Below are positions 45,578 to 56,028 of a DNA stretch of 64,000 bases, in pieces (the first letter of the stretch is position 1; every line of letters begins with the position of its first letter). This DNA comes from CAIWHR01 sp963734055 (GTDB lineage: Bacteria; Pseudomonadota; Gammaproteobacteria; Burkholderiales; Casimicrobiaceae), in contig CAVTFQ010000004.1 in the NCBI GenBank assembly GCA_963734055.1, positions 558,001-622,000 of the forward strand, read 5' to 3'. The notes below the pieces were generated by a model. That model had not been told where the DNA came from, did no database searches, and saw nothing but the letters and a program-made list of their open reading frames with translations. The translations under genes and the position numbers were made by a program.

Positions 45578-48031
45578 ATGATCCCAGCAGACCACAAGCC
45601 CGGCGGCAACGGCAACGGCGACGACTACACGTCCGACAGCATCAAGGTGTTGAAGGGCCTGGACGCCGTGCGCAAGCGGCCGGGCATGTACATCGGCGAC
45701 ACCTCCGACGGCACCGGCCTCCACCACATGGTGTTCGAGGTGCTGGACAATGCGATCGACGAAGCGCTCGCCGGATTCTGCGACGACATCAAGGTCGTGA
45801 TCCACGCCGACAACTCGGTGTCGGTCGTCGACAACGGCCGCGGGATCCCGACCGACGTCAAGGACGACGACGAGGCGAAGCGCTCGGCCGCCGAGATCGT
45901 GATGACGGAGCTCCACGCCGGCGGCAAGTTCGACCAGAACAGCTACAAGGTGTCGGGCGGCCTCCACGGCGTGGGCGTGTCGGTTGTCAACGCGTTGTCC
46001 GACTGGCTCAAGCTCCGGATCTGGCGCAACGGCCGCGCCTACCAGATGGAGTTCCGTCGCGGCGAGGCGGTGGCCCCGCTCGCAGTGACCGGCACGACCG
46101 ACCGCCGCGGCACCGAAGTGCATTTCATGGCGTCGCCGGAGACGTTCGGCCGCATCGAGTTCCACTACGAGATCCTCGCGCGCAGGATCCGCGAGCTCTC
46201 GTTCCTGAACAACGGCGTGAAGATCGAACTGGTCGACCAGCGCGACGGCAAGAGCGAGAACTTCGCGTATTCGGGCGGAATCCGCGGTTTCGTCGAGTAC
46301 ATGAACCGCAGCAAGTCTGTGCTCCACTCGAAGGTGTTCCACTCGATCGGCGAGAAGGACGGCGTCACCGTCGAGGTGGCGATGCAGTGGAACGACAGCT
46401 ACGCCGAGAACGTCCAGTGCTTCACCAACAACATCCCCCAGCGCGACGGCGGGACGCACCTGACCGGACTGCGGCAGGCGATGACGCGGACGCTCAACAA
46501 CTACATCGAGAAGGAAGAGATCGCCAAGAAGGCGAAGGTCGAGACGACCGGCGACGACATGCGCGAAGGCCTGACCTGCGTGCTCTCGGTCAAGGTGCCG
46601 GAGCCCAAGTTCAGCTCGCAGACCAAGGACAAGCTCGTGTCCTCGGAAGTGATGCCGATCGTCCAGGAGGTCGTCGGCGCGAAGCTCGCGGACTTCCTGC
46701 TCGAGCACCCGGCCGACGCGAAGATCATCTGCACGAAGATCGTCGAGGCGGCGCGTGCGCGCGAGGCGGCGCGCAAGGCGCGCGAGCTCACGCGCCGCAA
46801 GGGCGTGCTCGACTCGATGGGCCTCCCGGGCAAGCTCGCCGACTGCCAGGAACGGGACCCGGCGCTCTGCGAGCTCTACCTGGTCGAGGGCGATTCCGCC
46901 GGCGGCTCGGCGAAGCAGGGCCGCGATCGCAAGTTCCAGGCGATCCTGCCGCTGCGCGGCAAGATCCTGAACGTCGAGCGCGCGCGGTTCGACAAACTCG
47001 TCTCGTCGCAGGAGATCGTCACGCTCATCACCGCCCTCGGCACGGGATTCGGGCGCTCGACGGGTGACAAGGAGGAGAAGGACGAGTACAACGCCGACAA
47101 GCTCCGCTACCACCGGATCATCATCATGACCGACGCGGACGTCGACGGGTCGCACATCCGGACGCTGCTCCTCACGTTCTTCTATCGGCAGATGCCCGAG
47201 CTGGTCGAGCGCGGCCACATCTACATCGCGCAACCGCCGCTCTACAAGGTGAAGCAGGGCCGCGAGGAGACCTATCTCAAGGACGACCACGAGCTGAAGC
47301 AGCATCTGCTGCGCGTCGCGCTCAAGGGGGCCGAGCTCGTGCCGGGCACGGGCCGGAGCGCGCTCGCGAGCGAGACGCTCGAGCACGTCGCGCGCGAGTA
47401 CCTGCTCGCCGAGGCGGTGATCGACCGGCTCGCGCGGCTCACCGATCCGGCGGCGCTCTACGCGCTCCTCGCGGGCGTGCGGATCGATCTCGGCAGCGAA
47501 GCCGCCGCCGACGCGAGCGCCGCGGCGCTGCAGGCCGCGATCGCGGATCCCGAGCTCCGCGTCGAGGCCCGCTACGACACGACGACGGAGACGCGGCGCC
47601 TCGTGCTCGTCCGCACGCGGCACGGCACGCCGCACGCGAGCCTCATCGACGGCGACCTGCTCGCCTCGGGCGACTTCGCGCAGATCGAGAGCGCGGCGCA
47701 GGTGCTGCACGGCCTGATCCTGCCCGGCGCGACGGTCAAGCGCGGCGAGCGCCAGATCGCAGTGCGCACGTTCAAGGAGGCGCTCGACTGGCTGCTCGCG
47801 GAAGCGCGCGGCGCGGTCTCGCTGCAGCGCTACAAGGGCTTGGGCGAGATGAATCCCGAGCAGCTCTGGGAGACGACGATGGATCCCTCGGTTCGCCGCC
47901 TCCTCAAGGTGCAGATCGAGGACGGGATCACGTCGGAGGAGATCTTCTCGACGCTGATGGGCGAGCAGGTCGAGCCGCGGCGCGCGTTCATCGAGACCAA
48001 CGCCCTCGGCGTGCGCAACCTCGACGTGTAG
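45578..48031 (+). CDS. gyrB: DNA gyrase subunit B
   Basis: 817 residues, intact. GHKL ATPase: EVLDNAIDEALAGFCDDIKV, DNGRGIPTDV, GGLHGVGVSVVNALSDWLKL. TOPRIM: LVEGDSAGGSAKQGRDRKFQ and MTDADVDGSHIRTLLLTFFY. The C-terminal QRYKGLGEMNPEQLWETTMD and the ~170-residue insert between them are typical of Gram-negative GyrB. ATPase subunit that introduces negative supercoils with GyrA (not in this window). Confidence 0.97.
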   Translation: MIPADHKPGGNGNGDDYTSDSIKVLKGLDAVRKRPGMYIGDTSDGTGLHHMVFEVLDNAIDEALAGFCDDIKVVIHADNSVSVVDNGRGIPTDVKDDDEAKRSAAEIVMTELHAGGKFDQNSYKVSGGLHGVGVSVVNALSDWLKLRIWRNGRAYQMEFRRGEAVAPLAVTGTTDRRGTEVHFMASPETFGRIEFHYEILARRIRELSFLNNGVKIELVDQRDGKSENFAYSGGIRGFVEYMNRSKSVLHSKVFHSIGEKDGVTVEVAMQWNDSYAENVQCFTNNIPQRDGGTHLTGLRQAMTRTLNNYIEKEEIAKKAKVETTGDDMREGLTCVLSVKVPEPKFSSQTKDKLVSSEVMPIVQEVVGAKLADFLLEHPADAKIICTKIVEAARAREAARKARELTRRKGVLDSMGLPGKLADCQERDPALCELYLVEGDSAGGSAKQGRDRKFQAILPLRGKILNVERARFDKLVSSQEIVTLITALGTGFGRSTGDKEEKDEYNADKLRYHRIIIMTDADVDGSHIRTLLLTFFYRQMPELVERGHIYIAQPPLYKVKQGREETYLKDDHELKQHLLRVALKGAELVPGTGRSALASETLEHVAREYLLAEAVIDRLARLTDPAALYALLAGVRIDLGSEAAADASAAALQAAIADPELRVEARYDTTTETRRLVLVRTRHGTPHASLIDGDLLASGDFAQIESAAQVLHGLILPGATVKRGERQIAVRTFKEALDWLLAEARGAVSLQRYKGLGEMNPEQLWETTMDPSVRRLLKVQIEDGITSEEIFSTLMGEQVEPRRAFIETNALGVRNLDV

Positions 48032-48053
48032 CCGCCGCCGGACGACGCGCCGC

Positions 48054-50284
48054 ATGGGGGCTTCCGGCACCGCCGCGCGCGCCCTGTTCTGCCGGGCATT
48101 CCTGTGTACCGCGGCCATCGTCGCGCTCGCGGCGCAAGCGCAGCCACGGGGCGATGCCACGGTTTCGCGGCTCATCGTCAAGTTTCGCGATACGGGTGTC
48201 GTGGAAGCGCAGGCCGAGACGACCGCCCGGCTCGCCCGCTTCGCGGCCGATGCCGCGAGCGCCGGAGTGGGACTCACCCACGCACGCTCGATGGCGCTCG
48301 GGGCCCACGTGATGGCGCTCGACCGCCGCCTGCCAGCGCGCGGATGCGGAGGCGCTCGCCGCGCGGCTCGCGCAGAATCCGGAGGTCGAATTCGTCCAGC
48401 CCGACTATCGCCGGCGGGCGCTCCGCATCCCGAACGATGCGCTCTACAAGGGGCAGTGGTATCTGACGAGTTCACCGGCCGCTATCCGCGCGGTCGACGC
48501 CTGGGACGTGACGACCGGCTCGACGGCCGAGGTGATCGCGGTCGTCGACACCGGGTACCTGCCGCACTCGGACCTCGCGGGCCGGATTCTGCCCAGCTAC
48601 GACTTCATCTCGGACCCGAAGGTCGCGAACGACGGCAACGGGCGCGACGCCGACGCGACCGATCCGGGCGACTGGATCGACGCGAACGATCTCAAGGATC
48701 CGGACTTCGGTGACTGCGCCGTCGAGGACAGCTCGTGGCATGGCACTGCGGTGAGCGGTGTCGTCGCGGCAAATTCGGACAACGGCATCGGCGTCGCGGG
48801 GATCGACTGGGCGGCGAAGGTCCTGCCGGTACGCGTGCTGGGCAAGTGCGGTGGCGACGATTCCGACATCATCGACGGCATCGCCTGGGCGGCGGGGCTC
48901 GCGGTGCCCGGCGTGCCGGCGAATCCGTATCCCGCGCAGGTGATCAACGTGAGCCTCGGCGGGCCGGGGCCCTGCCTACCGGCATACCACAGCGTCTTTG
49001 GTTCGGTGCTCGCGCACGGCGTCACGCGGGCGATCGTCGCCGCCGCGGGGAACGACGCTGCGGACGTATCGACCTCGGCGCCCGCCAATTGCAGCGAAGT
49101 CATCGCGGTCGCTGCAACGACGCGGGAGGGCATGCGCGCCGCGTACAGCAATTTCGGTCGACGGCATCGCCGTCTCGGCACCCGGCGGCGCGAGCGGGGA
49201 CACGGCCTCCGGGGCGATCACGGTGCTGTTCAACGACGGCTTGACGGGCCCGGTGCGCGATTCCTGGGCGAAGGCGGCGGGCACGAGCCTCGCGGCGCCG
49301 ATGGTGTCGGGGGTCGCCTCGCTCGTGCTCGCGCTCGCGCCGACCCTCACCGCCGCCCAGCTGCGCAGCTTGCTCGTCTCCACCGCGGCGGGGTTCCCCG
49401 CGGGCTCGGACTGCACGACCAGGACGTGCGGCGCGGGGATCGTCAACGCGCAGGCAGCCGTGCTGGCGGCGCAGCCCGTCGCGGCCGTCCCCAACTATCA
49501 GGGCATCTGGTGGAACGCGCCGGCCGGCTCCGAGCCGGGGTGGGGCATCAACTTCGCGCACCAGGGCGACACGATCTTCGCCTCGTGGTTCACCTACGAT
49601 ACGAGCGGCCGCGCCTGGTGGCTCGTCATGACCGCGTCCAAGACGGGCCCCAACACCTACACCGGGACGCTCTACCAGACGCACGGGCCCGCGTTCAACG
49701 CCGTGCCGTGGAGTCCGGCCGCGGTGACCAACCTCGCGGTGGGCAGCGGGACGTTGAGGTTCACCGATGCCGGCCACGGCACGTTCATGTACACCGTGAA
49801 CGGCGTGACGCAGTCGAAATCGATCACGCGCCAGGTGTTCGGCTCGCTGCCGTCGTGCGCGTGGGGCGGGCAGCCGGACCTGGGCCTGGCGGCGAACTTC
49901 CAGGACCTCTGGTGGGCGTCGCCCGGCGGGATCGAGTCGGGCTGGGGCGTCAATCTGAACCACGAGGGCATCACGATCTTCGCGACGTGGTTCACGTACG
50001 ATCTCGACGGTTCGGCGATGTGGCTTGTCGCCACCGCTGTGCAGACGACCAACCCCGCCGTCTTTACCGGCACGCTGTATCGGACGGCCGGTGCGCGGTT
50101 CGACGCCTTCAATCCGACGAGCGTCGTGTCGACGGCGGTCGGCAGCGTCACCCTCACGTTCGTCGACGGAAACCACGCGAGCTTCGCGTACACGGTCCAG
50201 GTAGCGGGAATGGGCTCGCCCGCATCGCAGACGAAGTCCATCACCCGCGAGGTCTTCGTGGCACCTGGCACGACCTGCCATTGA
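48054..50284 (+). CDS. Secreted S8 (subtilisin-like) serine peptidase with two C-terminal repeat domains, frameshifted
   Basis: Signal peptide at the start (FLCTAAIVALAAQAQ) and an inhibitor_I9-like propeptide (~35-110: VSRLIVKFRDTGVVEAQAET). An extra C near 48342 joins it to QNPEVEFVQPDYRRRALRIP. The S8 catalytic triad is visible: Asp in VIAVVDTGYLPHSDLAGR, His in SSWHGTAVSGVVAAN, Ser in AGTSLAAPMVSGVASLVLAL, with the oxyanion Asn in AAAGNDAADV. Another frame change lies near 49156. The C-terminus carries two ~120-residue repeats starting NYQGIWWNAPAGSEPGWGIN and NFQDLWWASPGGIESGWGVN, a domain I recall from other betaproteobacterial secreted proteins. Predicted exported protease of ~742 residues. 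Confidence 0.88.
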
Positions 50285-50300
50285 CAACAAAGGACCGACG

Positions 50301-51866
50301 ATGCCTGCACCGACCCCCCGGGTCGATCCCGCCGCGCTGCTCGCGCAGTTCGGCATCGCCCGCGAGCACCCGGGGGCGTGCCTCGGGCCCGGTGCCTGGC
50401 GTGGCGGCGGCGAGCCGCTCGTCTCGGAGAATCCGGCGACCGGCGAGCCGCTCGGGAGCGTCCGGCTCGCGGATGCGGCCGACCTTGACGCCGTCATCGG
50501 CGCGGCGGCCGCGGCGGCGCATGCGTGGCGCGACGTGCCGGCGCCGAAGCGCGGCGAGGCCGTGCGAGCCTTCGGAGATCTCCTGCGCGAGCGCAAGGAC
50601 GCGCTAGGCACGCTCGTCGCGCTCGAGAACGGCAAGATCAAGGCGGAGGGTGACGGCGAAGTCCAGGAAATGATCGACATCGCCGACTTCGCGGTCGGCC
50701 AGTCCCGGATGCTCTACGGTCGGACCATCGCGTCGGAACGGCCGCAGCACCGGATGATGGAGCAGTGGCATCCGCTGGGCGTTGTTGGCGTGATCACCGC
50801 ATTCAACTTTCCGGTCGCGGTGTGGGCGTGGAACGCCATGCTCGCCGCCGTCTGCGGCAATGCGACCGTCTGGAAGCCGTCGCCGAAGACGCCGCTGACG
50901 GCGATCGCGGTCACCGAGCTCGCGAACCGGGTGATGACGGAGCTCGGCCTGCCCCCGGTCTTCGCACTCGCGATCTGCGGCAACGCCGAGACACGCGCGC
51001 TCGTCGCGGATCGCCGCGTCGCGCTCGTCTCGTTCACCGGCTCGTCGGCGGTGGGACGCGAGATCGCGACGACCGTCGCCGCGCGCTTCGGCAAGTGCCT
51101 GCTCGAGTGCGCCGGCAACAACGCGGTCGTCGTCGCCGAGGACGCCGATCTCGACCTCGTCGTGCCGTCGGTGCTGTTCGGCGCGGTCGGCACCGCGGGG
51201 CAGCGCTGCACGAGCACGCGCCGGCTGCTCGTCCACCGGACGCGCGCGGCCGAAGTGACGGCGCGACTCGCCTACGCGTACGCGCAGGTCGCGATCGGCG
51301 ATCCGCTCGACCCTGCGACGCTGATGGGTCCGCTGATCGACGCAACGGCGGTCGACCACTACCGCCGCGCGCTGGACGAGGCGGTCGCGGCCGGCGGCCG
51401 CATCGTCTGCGGTGGCAGCATAAGCGACGGGCCCGGCCACTTCGTCGAGCCCACGATCGTCGCCGACGCGCGGAACGACTGGCCGGTCGTCCAGCGCGAG
51501 ACCTTCGCGCCGATCCTCTATGTGATTGCGTTCGACACCCTCGCGGAGGCCATCGCGCAGAACAACGCCGTTCCGCAGGGCCTGTCGTCGGCGATCTTCA
51601 CCCAGGACCTTCGCGGCGCCGAGGCGTTCGTCGCCGCGACCGGCAGCGACTGCGGGATCGCCAACGTCAACCTCGGGACCTCGGGCGCCGAGATCGGCGG
51701 TGCGTTCGGCGGCGAGAAGGAAACGGGCGGCGGCCGCGAGGCCGGGAGCGACGCGTGGAAGGCGTACATGCGGCGGCAGACCAGCACGGTGAACGCGAGC
51801 CGCGAGTTGCCGCTCGCGCAGGGCATCAGGTTCGGCGTCGCGCCGACGCGGCCCCTGACCGGCTAG
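50301..51866 (+). CDS. Aldehyde dehydrogenase, ALDH7 type (L-aminoadipate-semialdehyde dehydrogenase-like)
   Basis: 521 residues, intact. ALDH7 features: N-terminal SENPATGEPLGSVRLADAAD, PLGVVGVITAFNFPVAVWAW, KPSPKTPLTAIAV, FTGSSAVGREIATTVAARFG, the general base Glu in KCLLECAGNNAVVV, and the catalytic Cys in GTAGQRCTSTRRLLVHRTRA. The end shows GGAFGGEKETGGGREAGSDA WKAYMRRQT. It likely oxidises aminoadipate semialdehyde (lysine catabolism) or a related aldehyde with NAD. The tail overlaps the convergent topB by four bases. Confidence 0.9.
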   Translation: MPAPTPRVDPAALLAQFGIAREHPGACLGPGAWRGGGEPLVSENPATGEPLGSVRLADAADLDAVIGAAAAAAHAWRDVPAPKRGEAVRAFGDLLRERKDALGTLVALENGKIKAEGDGEVQEMIDIADFAVGQSRMLYGRTIASERPQHRMMEQWHPLGVVGVITAFNFPVAVWAWNAMLAAVCGNATVWKPSPKTPLTAIAVTELANRVMTELGLPPVFALAICGNAETRALVADRRVALVSFTGSSAVGREIATTVAARFGKCLLECAGNNAVVVAEDADLDLVVPSVLFGAVGTAGQRCTSTRRLLVHRTRAAEVTARLAYAYAQVAIGDPLDPATLMGPLIDATAVDHYRRALDEAVAAGGRIVCGGSISDGPGHFVEPTIVADARNDWPVVQRETFAPILYVIAFDTLAEAIAQNNAVPQGLSSAIFTQDLRGAEAFVAATGSDCGIANVNLGTSGAEIGGAFGGEKETGGGREAGSDAWKAYMRRQTSTVNASRELPLAQGIRFGVAPTRPLTG

Positions 51867-54748
51867 CGCCGTTTCGCGGTCTTGGCGCGGCTCCTCGGCG
51901 CCGCCGGCGAGCGGCCGGCGGATTTCGACTTCGCGCGCGGAGGCGTCATGGCGCCCGTCTTGGGCGCGGGCTTCGCGCGACCGGTCCTGACGACAGGCGT
52001 GTAGGCACGCTTGGGCTCGGCGGCCTTGGGCGCCGCCGGCTTGCGCCCTCCCCGCGCCGCCGTCGCTCTTTCGCGCGCCGGCGCCGACGGCCCCGTTTTC
52101 TCGGCGAGGAGCGCAAGCGCGGCGTCGAGCGAAAGCGTGTCGACCTGATCGCGGTCGCGCACCGTCGCGTTCACGTCGCCATGCTTGACGTAGGGGCCGT
52201 AGCGGCCCGCGAAGAGCTCCACCGGCTGCCCGTCCTTCGGATGCTTGCCCAGCACGCGCAACGCCGCGGGAGCGCCGCGCGCGCCACGCCGTGCGCCGGC
52301 CTTGGCCGGATCGCGCGCCTCGAATTCGAACCCGATCTTGCCGTCGGGCTGGCGGACGAGGAACGCCGAGAACGGCCGGCGCGTGCGCGCGGAGACGAAC
52401 TGCAGGAGATCCGTCTTGCCCGTCGCGAGGAGCTTCTGCATCTGGGCGCGTTCGACGGGACGCTGCAGGATCACGCGGCCGGAGCGGAAGTCGCAGTGCT
52501 TGTCGGGCCCGACCGCATCCTCGCAGACGTAGGCCTGCGGCAGCTCGAACACGCGCTTCCCGCATTTCGGGCACGCGCCCAGCGGCTCCTGGCCGCTGAA
52601 GTCCGGCGCAGCCGCGTCGTCGTCGCCGGCACCGTCGCCAAAGTCGAATGCGACCTCGTTCGCGTCGGTCAGCTTCAACGCCGCCGTGAATGGGCGTCCG
52701 AGCCGGCTCCGGAAGCCTTCGAGCGGTCCGACGCGCTTCTCGCGGAGCAGCGTGTCGGCCTCGGCGAGCTCGAGCTGCCGGCCGCCCATGATCTTCCAGA
52801 AGCCGAAGTCGCAGCGCTCGCACTGGAACTTCTTGTACTTCTCGTGGACCTCGCCGCCGCACTTGGGGCAGCGCGCCGCGAGCGTCCCGAAGTCCACGTC
52901 GATCGTGTCGTTCTCGTGCGCTTTCGCCCGGCCGACGATGTGCTTCGTCATCGCGACGATCTCGCGCATGAACGCGGCGCGCGCGAGGCGGCCGTGCTCC
53001 ATCTGCGCGAGCTTGTGCTCCCATTCCGCGGTGAGCTCGGGCGAGAAGAGCTCCTTCACGTCGAGGCCGTGGAGGAGCGTCATCAGCTGGAACGCTTTCG
53101 CCGTCGGCACGAGCTCCTTGCCTTCGCGCAGGATGTACTTCTCGGCGATCAGCCCTTCGATGATCTGCGCGCGCGTCGCGGGGGTCCCGAGCCCCTTCTC
53201 GCGCATCGCTTCGCGCAACTCCTCGTCGTCGATCAGCTTGCCCGCGCCCTCCATCGCCGAGAGGAGCGTGGCTTCGGTCAACCGCGGCGGCGGACGCGTG
53301 ACGCCCGCCACCGCCTCGACGTTGTCGGTCGCGACCGTCTCGCCCGCCTTCACCGGCGCGAGCGTGCCCTCCTCGCCTTGCGCCTCCTTGCCGTAGACGG
53401 CGAGCCAGCCCGGGTTGACGAGGACCTTGCCTTCGGACTTGAAGGGCTCGGCGGCGACCCGCGTGACCCGCGTCGTGACCAGGAATTCGGCCGGCGGAAA
53501 GAAGGCCGCCAGGAAGCGCTTGACGACGAAGTCGTAGAGCTTCGCCTCGAGCTCGTTCAGGTGCTTCGGCCGCTGCAGCGTCGGAATGATGGCGAAGTGG
53601 TCGGATACCTTCGAATTGTCGAAGATCCGTTTGTTGGGCTTCACCCACTTCTGCCGCAGGACCTGCGCCGCGAACGCGCCGTAGGCCGGGGCGTCGACCA
53701 GCGCCTCCATCGTCGCCTTCACGGTCCCGAGATAGTCCTCGGGCAGCGCGCGCGAATCGGTGCGGGGATAGGTGAGCGCCTTGTGCTTTTCGTAGAGCGA
53801 CTGCGCGAGCGAGAGCGTCGTGCGCGCCGAGAGCCCGAACCGGCCGTTCGCCTCGCGCTGCAGGCTCGTCAGGTCGTAGAGGAGCGGCGCGCCCTGCGTC
53901 GAAGGCTTCGATTCCTCGGTCACGGTCCCCGGCTGCCCGGCGCACTTCGCGACCAGCGCGGCGGCGCGCGCCTCGTCCCACAGCCGCTCGGCGCGCGCGT
54001 CGGGGTCGTCGTCCCGCTTCTTCCACGTCTCGTCGAACCAGCGGCCCGAGTAGATCCCGCCGCTCGCGCGGAAGGTGGCGACGACCTCCCAGTACTTCCG
54101 CGGGACGAACGCGCGGATCTTCTCCTCGCGCTCGGTGATGATCGCGAGGGTCGGCGTCTGCACGCGGCCGACGGTGGTGAGATGGAAGCCGCCGGACTTC
54201 GAATTGAACGCGGTCATCGCCCGCGTGCCGTTGATGCCGACGAGCCAGTCCGACTCCGAGCGGCAGACGGCGGCGTCGGCGAGCGGACGCATCGCCGCGT
54301 CCGGGCGGAGGGCGCCGAACGCGTCGCGGATCGCGGCGGTCGTCATCGACTGCAGCCACAACCGCTCCACCGGCTTCGGCGTCTTCGCGTACTGGACGAT
54401 GTTGCGGAAGATGAGCTCGCCCTCGCGGCCCGCATCGCACGCGTTGACGAGCTTCGTCACGTCCTTGCGCCGGATCAGCTTGAGCAGCACGTTGAGACGG
54501 CTCGCGTTCTTCTCGATCGGGTTCAGCGCGAACTTGGACGGGATTGCCGGCAGGTGCGCGAACGTCCATTTGCCGCGCTTCACTTCCTCCTCTTCCGGCA
54601 TGCCGATCTCGAGCAGATGGCCCACCGCCGAGGAGAGGACGTGCCGGTCGCTCTCGAAATAGTCGCCGTGGCGCGCGAAGCCGCCGAGCGCGCGCGCGAT
54701 ATCCGCGGCGACGGACGGTTTCTCGGCGATGATCAGTGATTTCGACAT
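51863..54748 (-). CDS. topB: DNA topoisomerase III
   Basis: 961 residues from ATG 54748, larger than E. coli TopB (~653). TOPRIM start MSKSLIIAEKPSVAADIARA with CDAGREGELIFR; the active-site Tyr is in HKALTYPRTDSRALPEDYLG. Two C-terminal zinc-ribbon modules (CPKCGGEVHEKYKKFQCERC and CPKCGKRVFELPQAYVCEDA) and topoisomerase-associated repeats are followed by a ~90-residue Lys/Ala/Pro-rich basic tail. Type IA enzyme that decatenates DNA and relaxes underwound strands. The long tail is typical of the TopB form in betaproteobacteria. Confidence 0.93.
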   Translation of the reverse strand: MSKSLIIAEKPSVAADIARALGGFARHGDYFESDRHVLSSAVGHLLEIGMPEEEEVKRGKWTFAHLPAIPSKFALNPIEKNASRLNVLLKLIRRKDVTKLVNACDAGREGELIFRNIVQYAKTPKPVERLWLQSMTTAAIRDAFGALRPDAAMRPLADAAVCRSESDWLVGINGTRAMTAFNSKSGGFHLTTVGRVQTPTLAIITEREEKIRAFVPRKYWEVVATFRASGGIYSGRWFDETWKKRDDDPDARAERLWDEARAAALVAKCAGQPGTVTEESKPSTQGAPLLYDLTSLQREANGRFGLSARTTLSLAQSLYEKHKALTYPRTDSRALPEDYLGTVKATMEALVDAPAYGAFAAQVLRQKWVKPNKRIFDNSKVSDHFAIIPTLQRPKHLNELEAKLYDFVVKRFLAAFFPPAEFLVTTRVTRVAAEPFKSEGKVLVNPGWLAVYGKEAQGEEGTLAPVKAGETVATDNVEAVAGVTRPPPRLTEATLLSAMEGAGKLIDDEELREAMREKGLGTPATRAQIIEGLIAEKYILREGKELVPTAKAFQLMTLLHGLDVKELFSPELTAEWEHKLAQMEHGRLARAAFMREIVAMTKHIVGRAKAHENDTIDVDFGTLAARCPKCGGEVHEKYKKFQCERCDFGFWKIMGGRQLELAEADTLLREKRVGPLEGFRSRLGRPFTAALKLTDANEVAFDFGDGAGDDDAAAPDFSGQEPLGACPKCGKRVFELPQAYVCEDAVGPDKHCDFRSGRVILQRPVERAQMQKLLATGKTDLLQFVSARTRRPFSAFLVRQPDGKIGFEFEARDPAKAGARRGARGAPAALRVLGKHPKDGQPVELFAGRYGPYVKHGDVNATVRDRDQVDTLSLDAALALLAEKTGPSAPARERATAARGGRKPAAPKAAEPKRAYTPVVRTGRAKPAPKTGAMTPPRAKSKSAGRSPAAPRSRAKTAKRR

Positions 54749-54887
54749 GGAGCCGGGCGCGAAGAGCGGCAGATAGTACCGAAGTCGCCGCGGCGAGAGC
54801 AAGAAGACATTCGGCCGAGCAGGGCCAACGCGCCCGCGCGCGTACGCGCGCTCGCACGCGTGTGCAACGCGCGCGACGCGAGGGCGG

Positions 54888-55982
54888 CTACGCCCGCGGC
54901 TGCCAGAGCCCGCCGGGCAGGGGTGACGCGCGGCCCACGAGCTCGAGCGCGACCAGCGCTGCCGCCACCGCTTCCGCCGCGAGTCCGCTCCGCGCGGCGA
55001 GCGCGTCGACGCCGGCCGGCGCATGGCCCATCGCGGCGATCACCGCGTGCTCGTCGGCGGTGAGCTCCTCGCCGGAGGTCGCCGTGTCGGAGGTCGCGGC
55101 GGGCGGCGCGCGCACCGGGAGCCGGAGTTCGCAGAGCACGTCCGCCGCGGTCTCGACCAGTTTCGCGCCTTCGCGCAGGAGCCGATGGCAGCCTTTCGAG
55201 AACGGTGAATGGATCGAGCCAGGCACCGCGAAGACTTCCCGCCCCTGCTCCGCGGCGAAGCGCGCGGTGATGAGCGAGCCCGACGACAGCGTTGCCTCGA
55301 TCACGAGCACGCCGCGTGCGAGTCCGCTGACGACGCGATTGCGGCGCGGAAAGTTCTGCGGCAACGGGGGTGTCCCGGGGGCGAACTCGGAAACGATGAG
55401 GCCGTTTCGCGCGAGGTCGTGCGCGAGCCCCCGGTGCTCCGCCGGGTAGACACGATCCGGGCCGGTGCCGATGACGGCGATGCTGCTGCCTTCCCCCTCG
55501 AGCGCGCCGCGATGCGCGGCGGCGTCGATGCCGAGCGCGAGTCCGCTCACGATCGTGAGTCCGGCGTCGGCCAGCGCGCGCGCGAAGGCGCGGGCGTCCG
55601 CTGCGCCCTGCGGCGTCGCGTTGCGGCTGCCCACGATCGCGAGCGCGGGCTGGCCCAAGAGCGCGCGCCGGCCCATGCAGTAGAGGACGGGCGGCGGATC
55701 GGCGAGCTCGAGAAGGCAGGCCGGATAGTCGGCGTCGTCGAGCGCGACGATGCCGTGCGCGTCGTTTTCGAGCCATCCGAGCGCCGTCTCGAGCCGTGCG
55801 GCGTCGGCGCCGTGGTCGAGCGGGGTCGCCGCGGCGCCGACCACCTTGCGCCGCTCGGCCGGCGTCGCCGCGACGACCGCCTCGGGACTGCCGAACGCGC
55901 GCAGGAGTTCGGCCTGCGGTCGGGGGCCGACTCCGCTGACCTGGAGCCTGATCCACGCCAGCGTGCGCGCATCCACTTTCAT
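54888..55982 (-). CDS. dprA: DNA-processing protein DprA
   Basis: 364 residues from ATG 55982. An N-terminal helical domain is followed by the Rossmann-like DprA fold: ALAIVGSRNATPQGAADARA, TIVSGLALGIDAAAHRGALE, FPRRNRVVSGLARGVLVIEA and EVFAVPGSIHSPFSKGCHRL. The C-terminal winged-helix DML1 domain ends GRASPLPGGLWQPRA. It loads RecA on incoming single-stranded DNA during natural transformation. 46 bases after the LysM gene on the same strand. Confidence 0.93.
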   Translation of the reverse strand: MKVDARTLAWIRLQVSGVGPRPQAELLRAFGSPEAVVAATPAERRKVVGAAATPLDHGADAARLETALGWLENDAHGIVALDDADYPACLLELADPPPVLYCMGRRALLGQPALAIVGSRNATPQGAADARAFARALADAGLTIVSGLALGIDAAAHRGALEGEGSSIAVIGTGPDRVYPAEHRGLAHDLARNGLIVSEFAPGTPPLPQNFPRRNRVVSGLARGVLVIEATLSSGSLITARFAAEQGREVFAVPGSIHSPFSKGCHRLLREGAKLVETAADVLCELRLPVRAPPAATSDTATSGEELTADEHAVIAAMGHAPAGVDALAARSGLAAEAVAAALVALELVGRASPLPGGLWQPRA

Positions 55983-56028
55983 GGGGGGCGGCCGCCGTCC
56001 TACAGCGGCGGGCCGAGCGAGCGGGCGC

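Noticed and set aside
50604..54857. A 1,417-codon open frame antisense to the ALDH and extending over topB, and a ~970-codon frame antisense to gyrB (45563-48475)
   Set aside because: They mirror genes with clear families, have Arg/Ala/Asp-rich shadow composition and no domain signal; long antisense frames are expected at this GC content.
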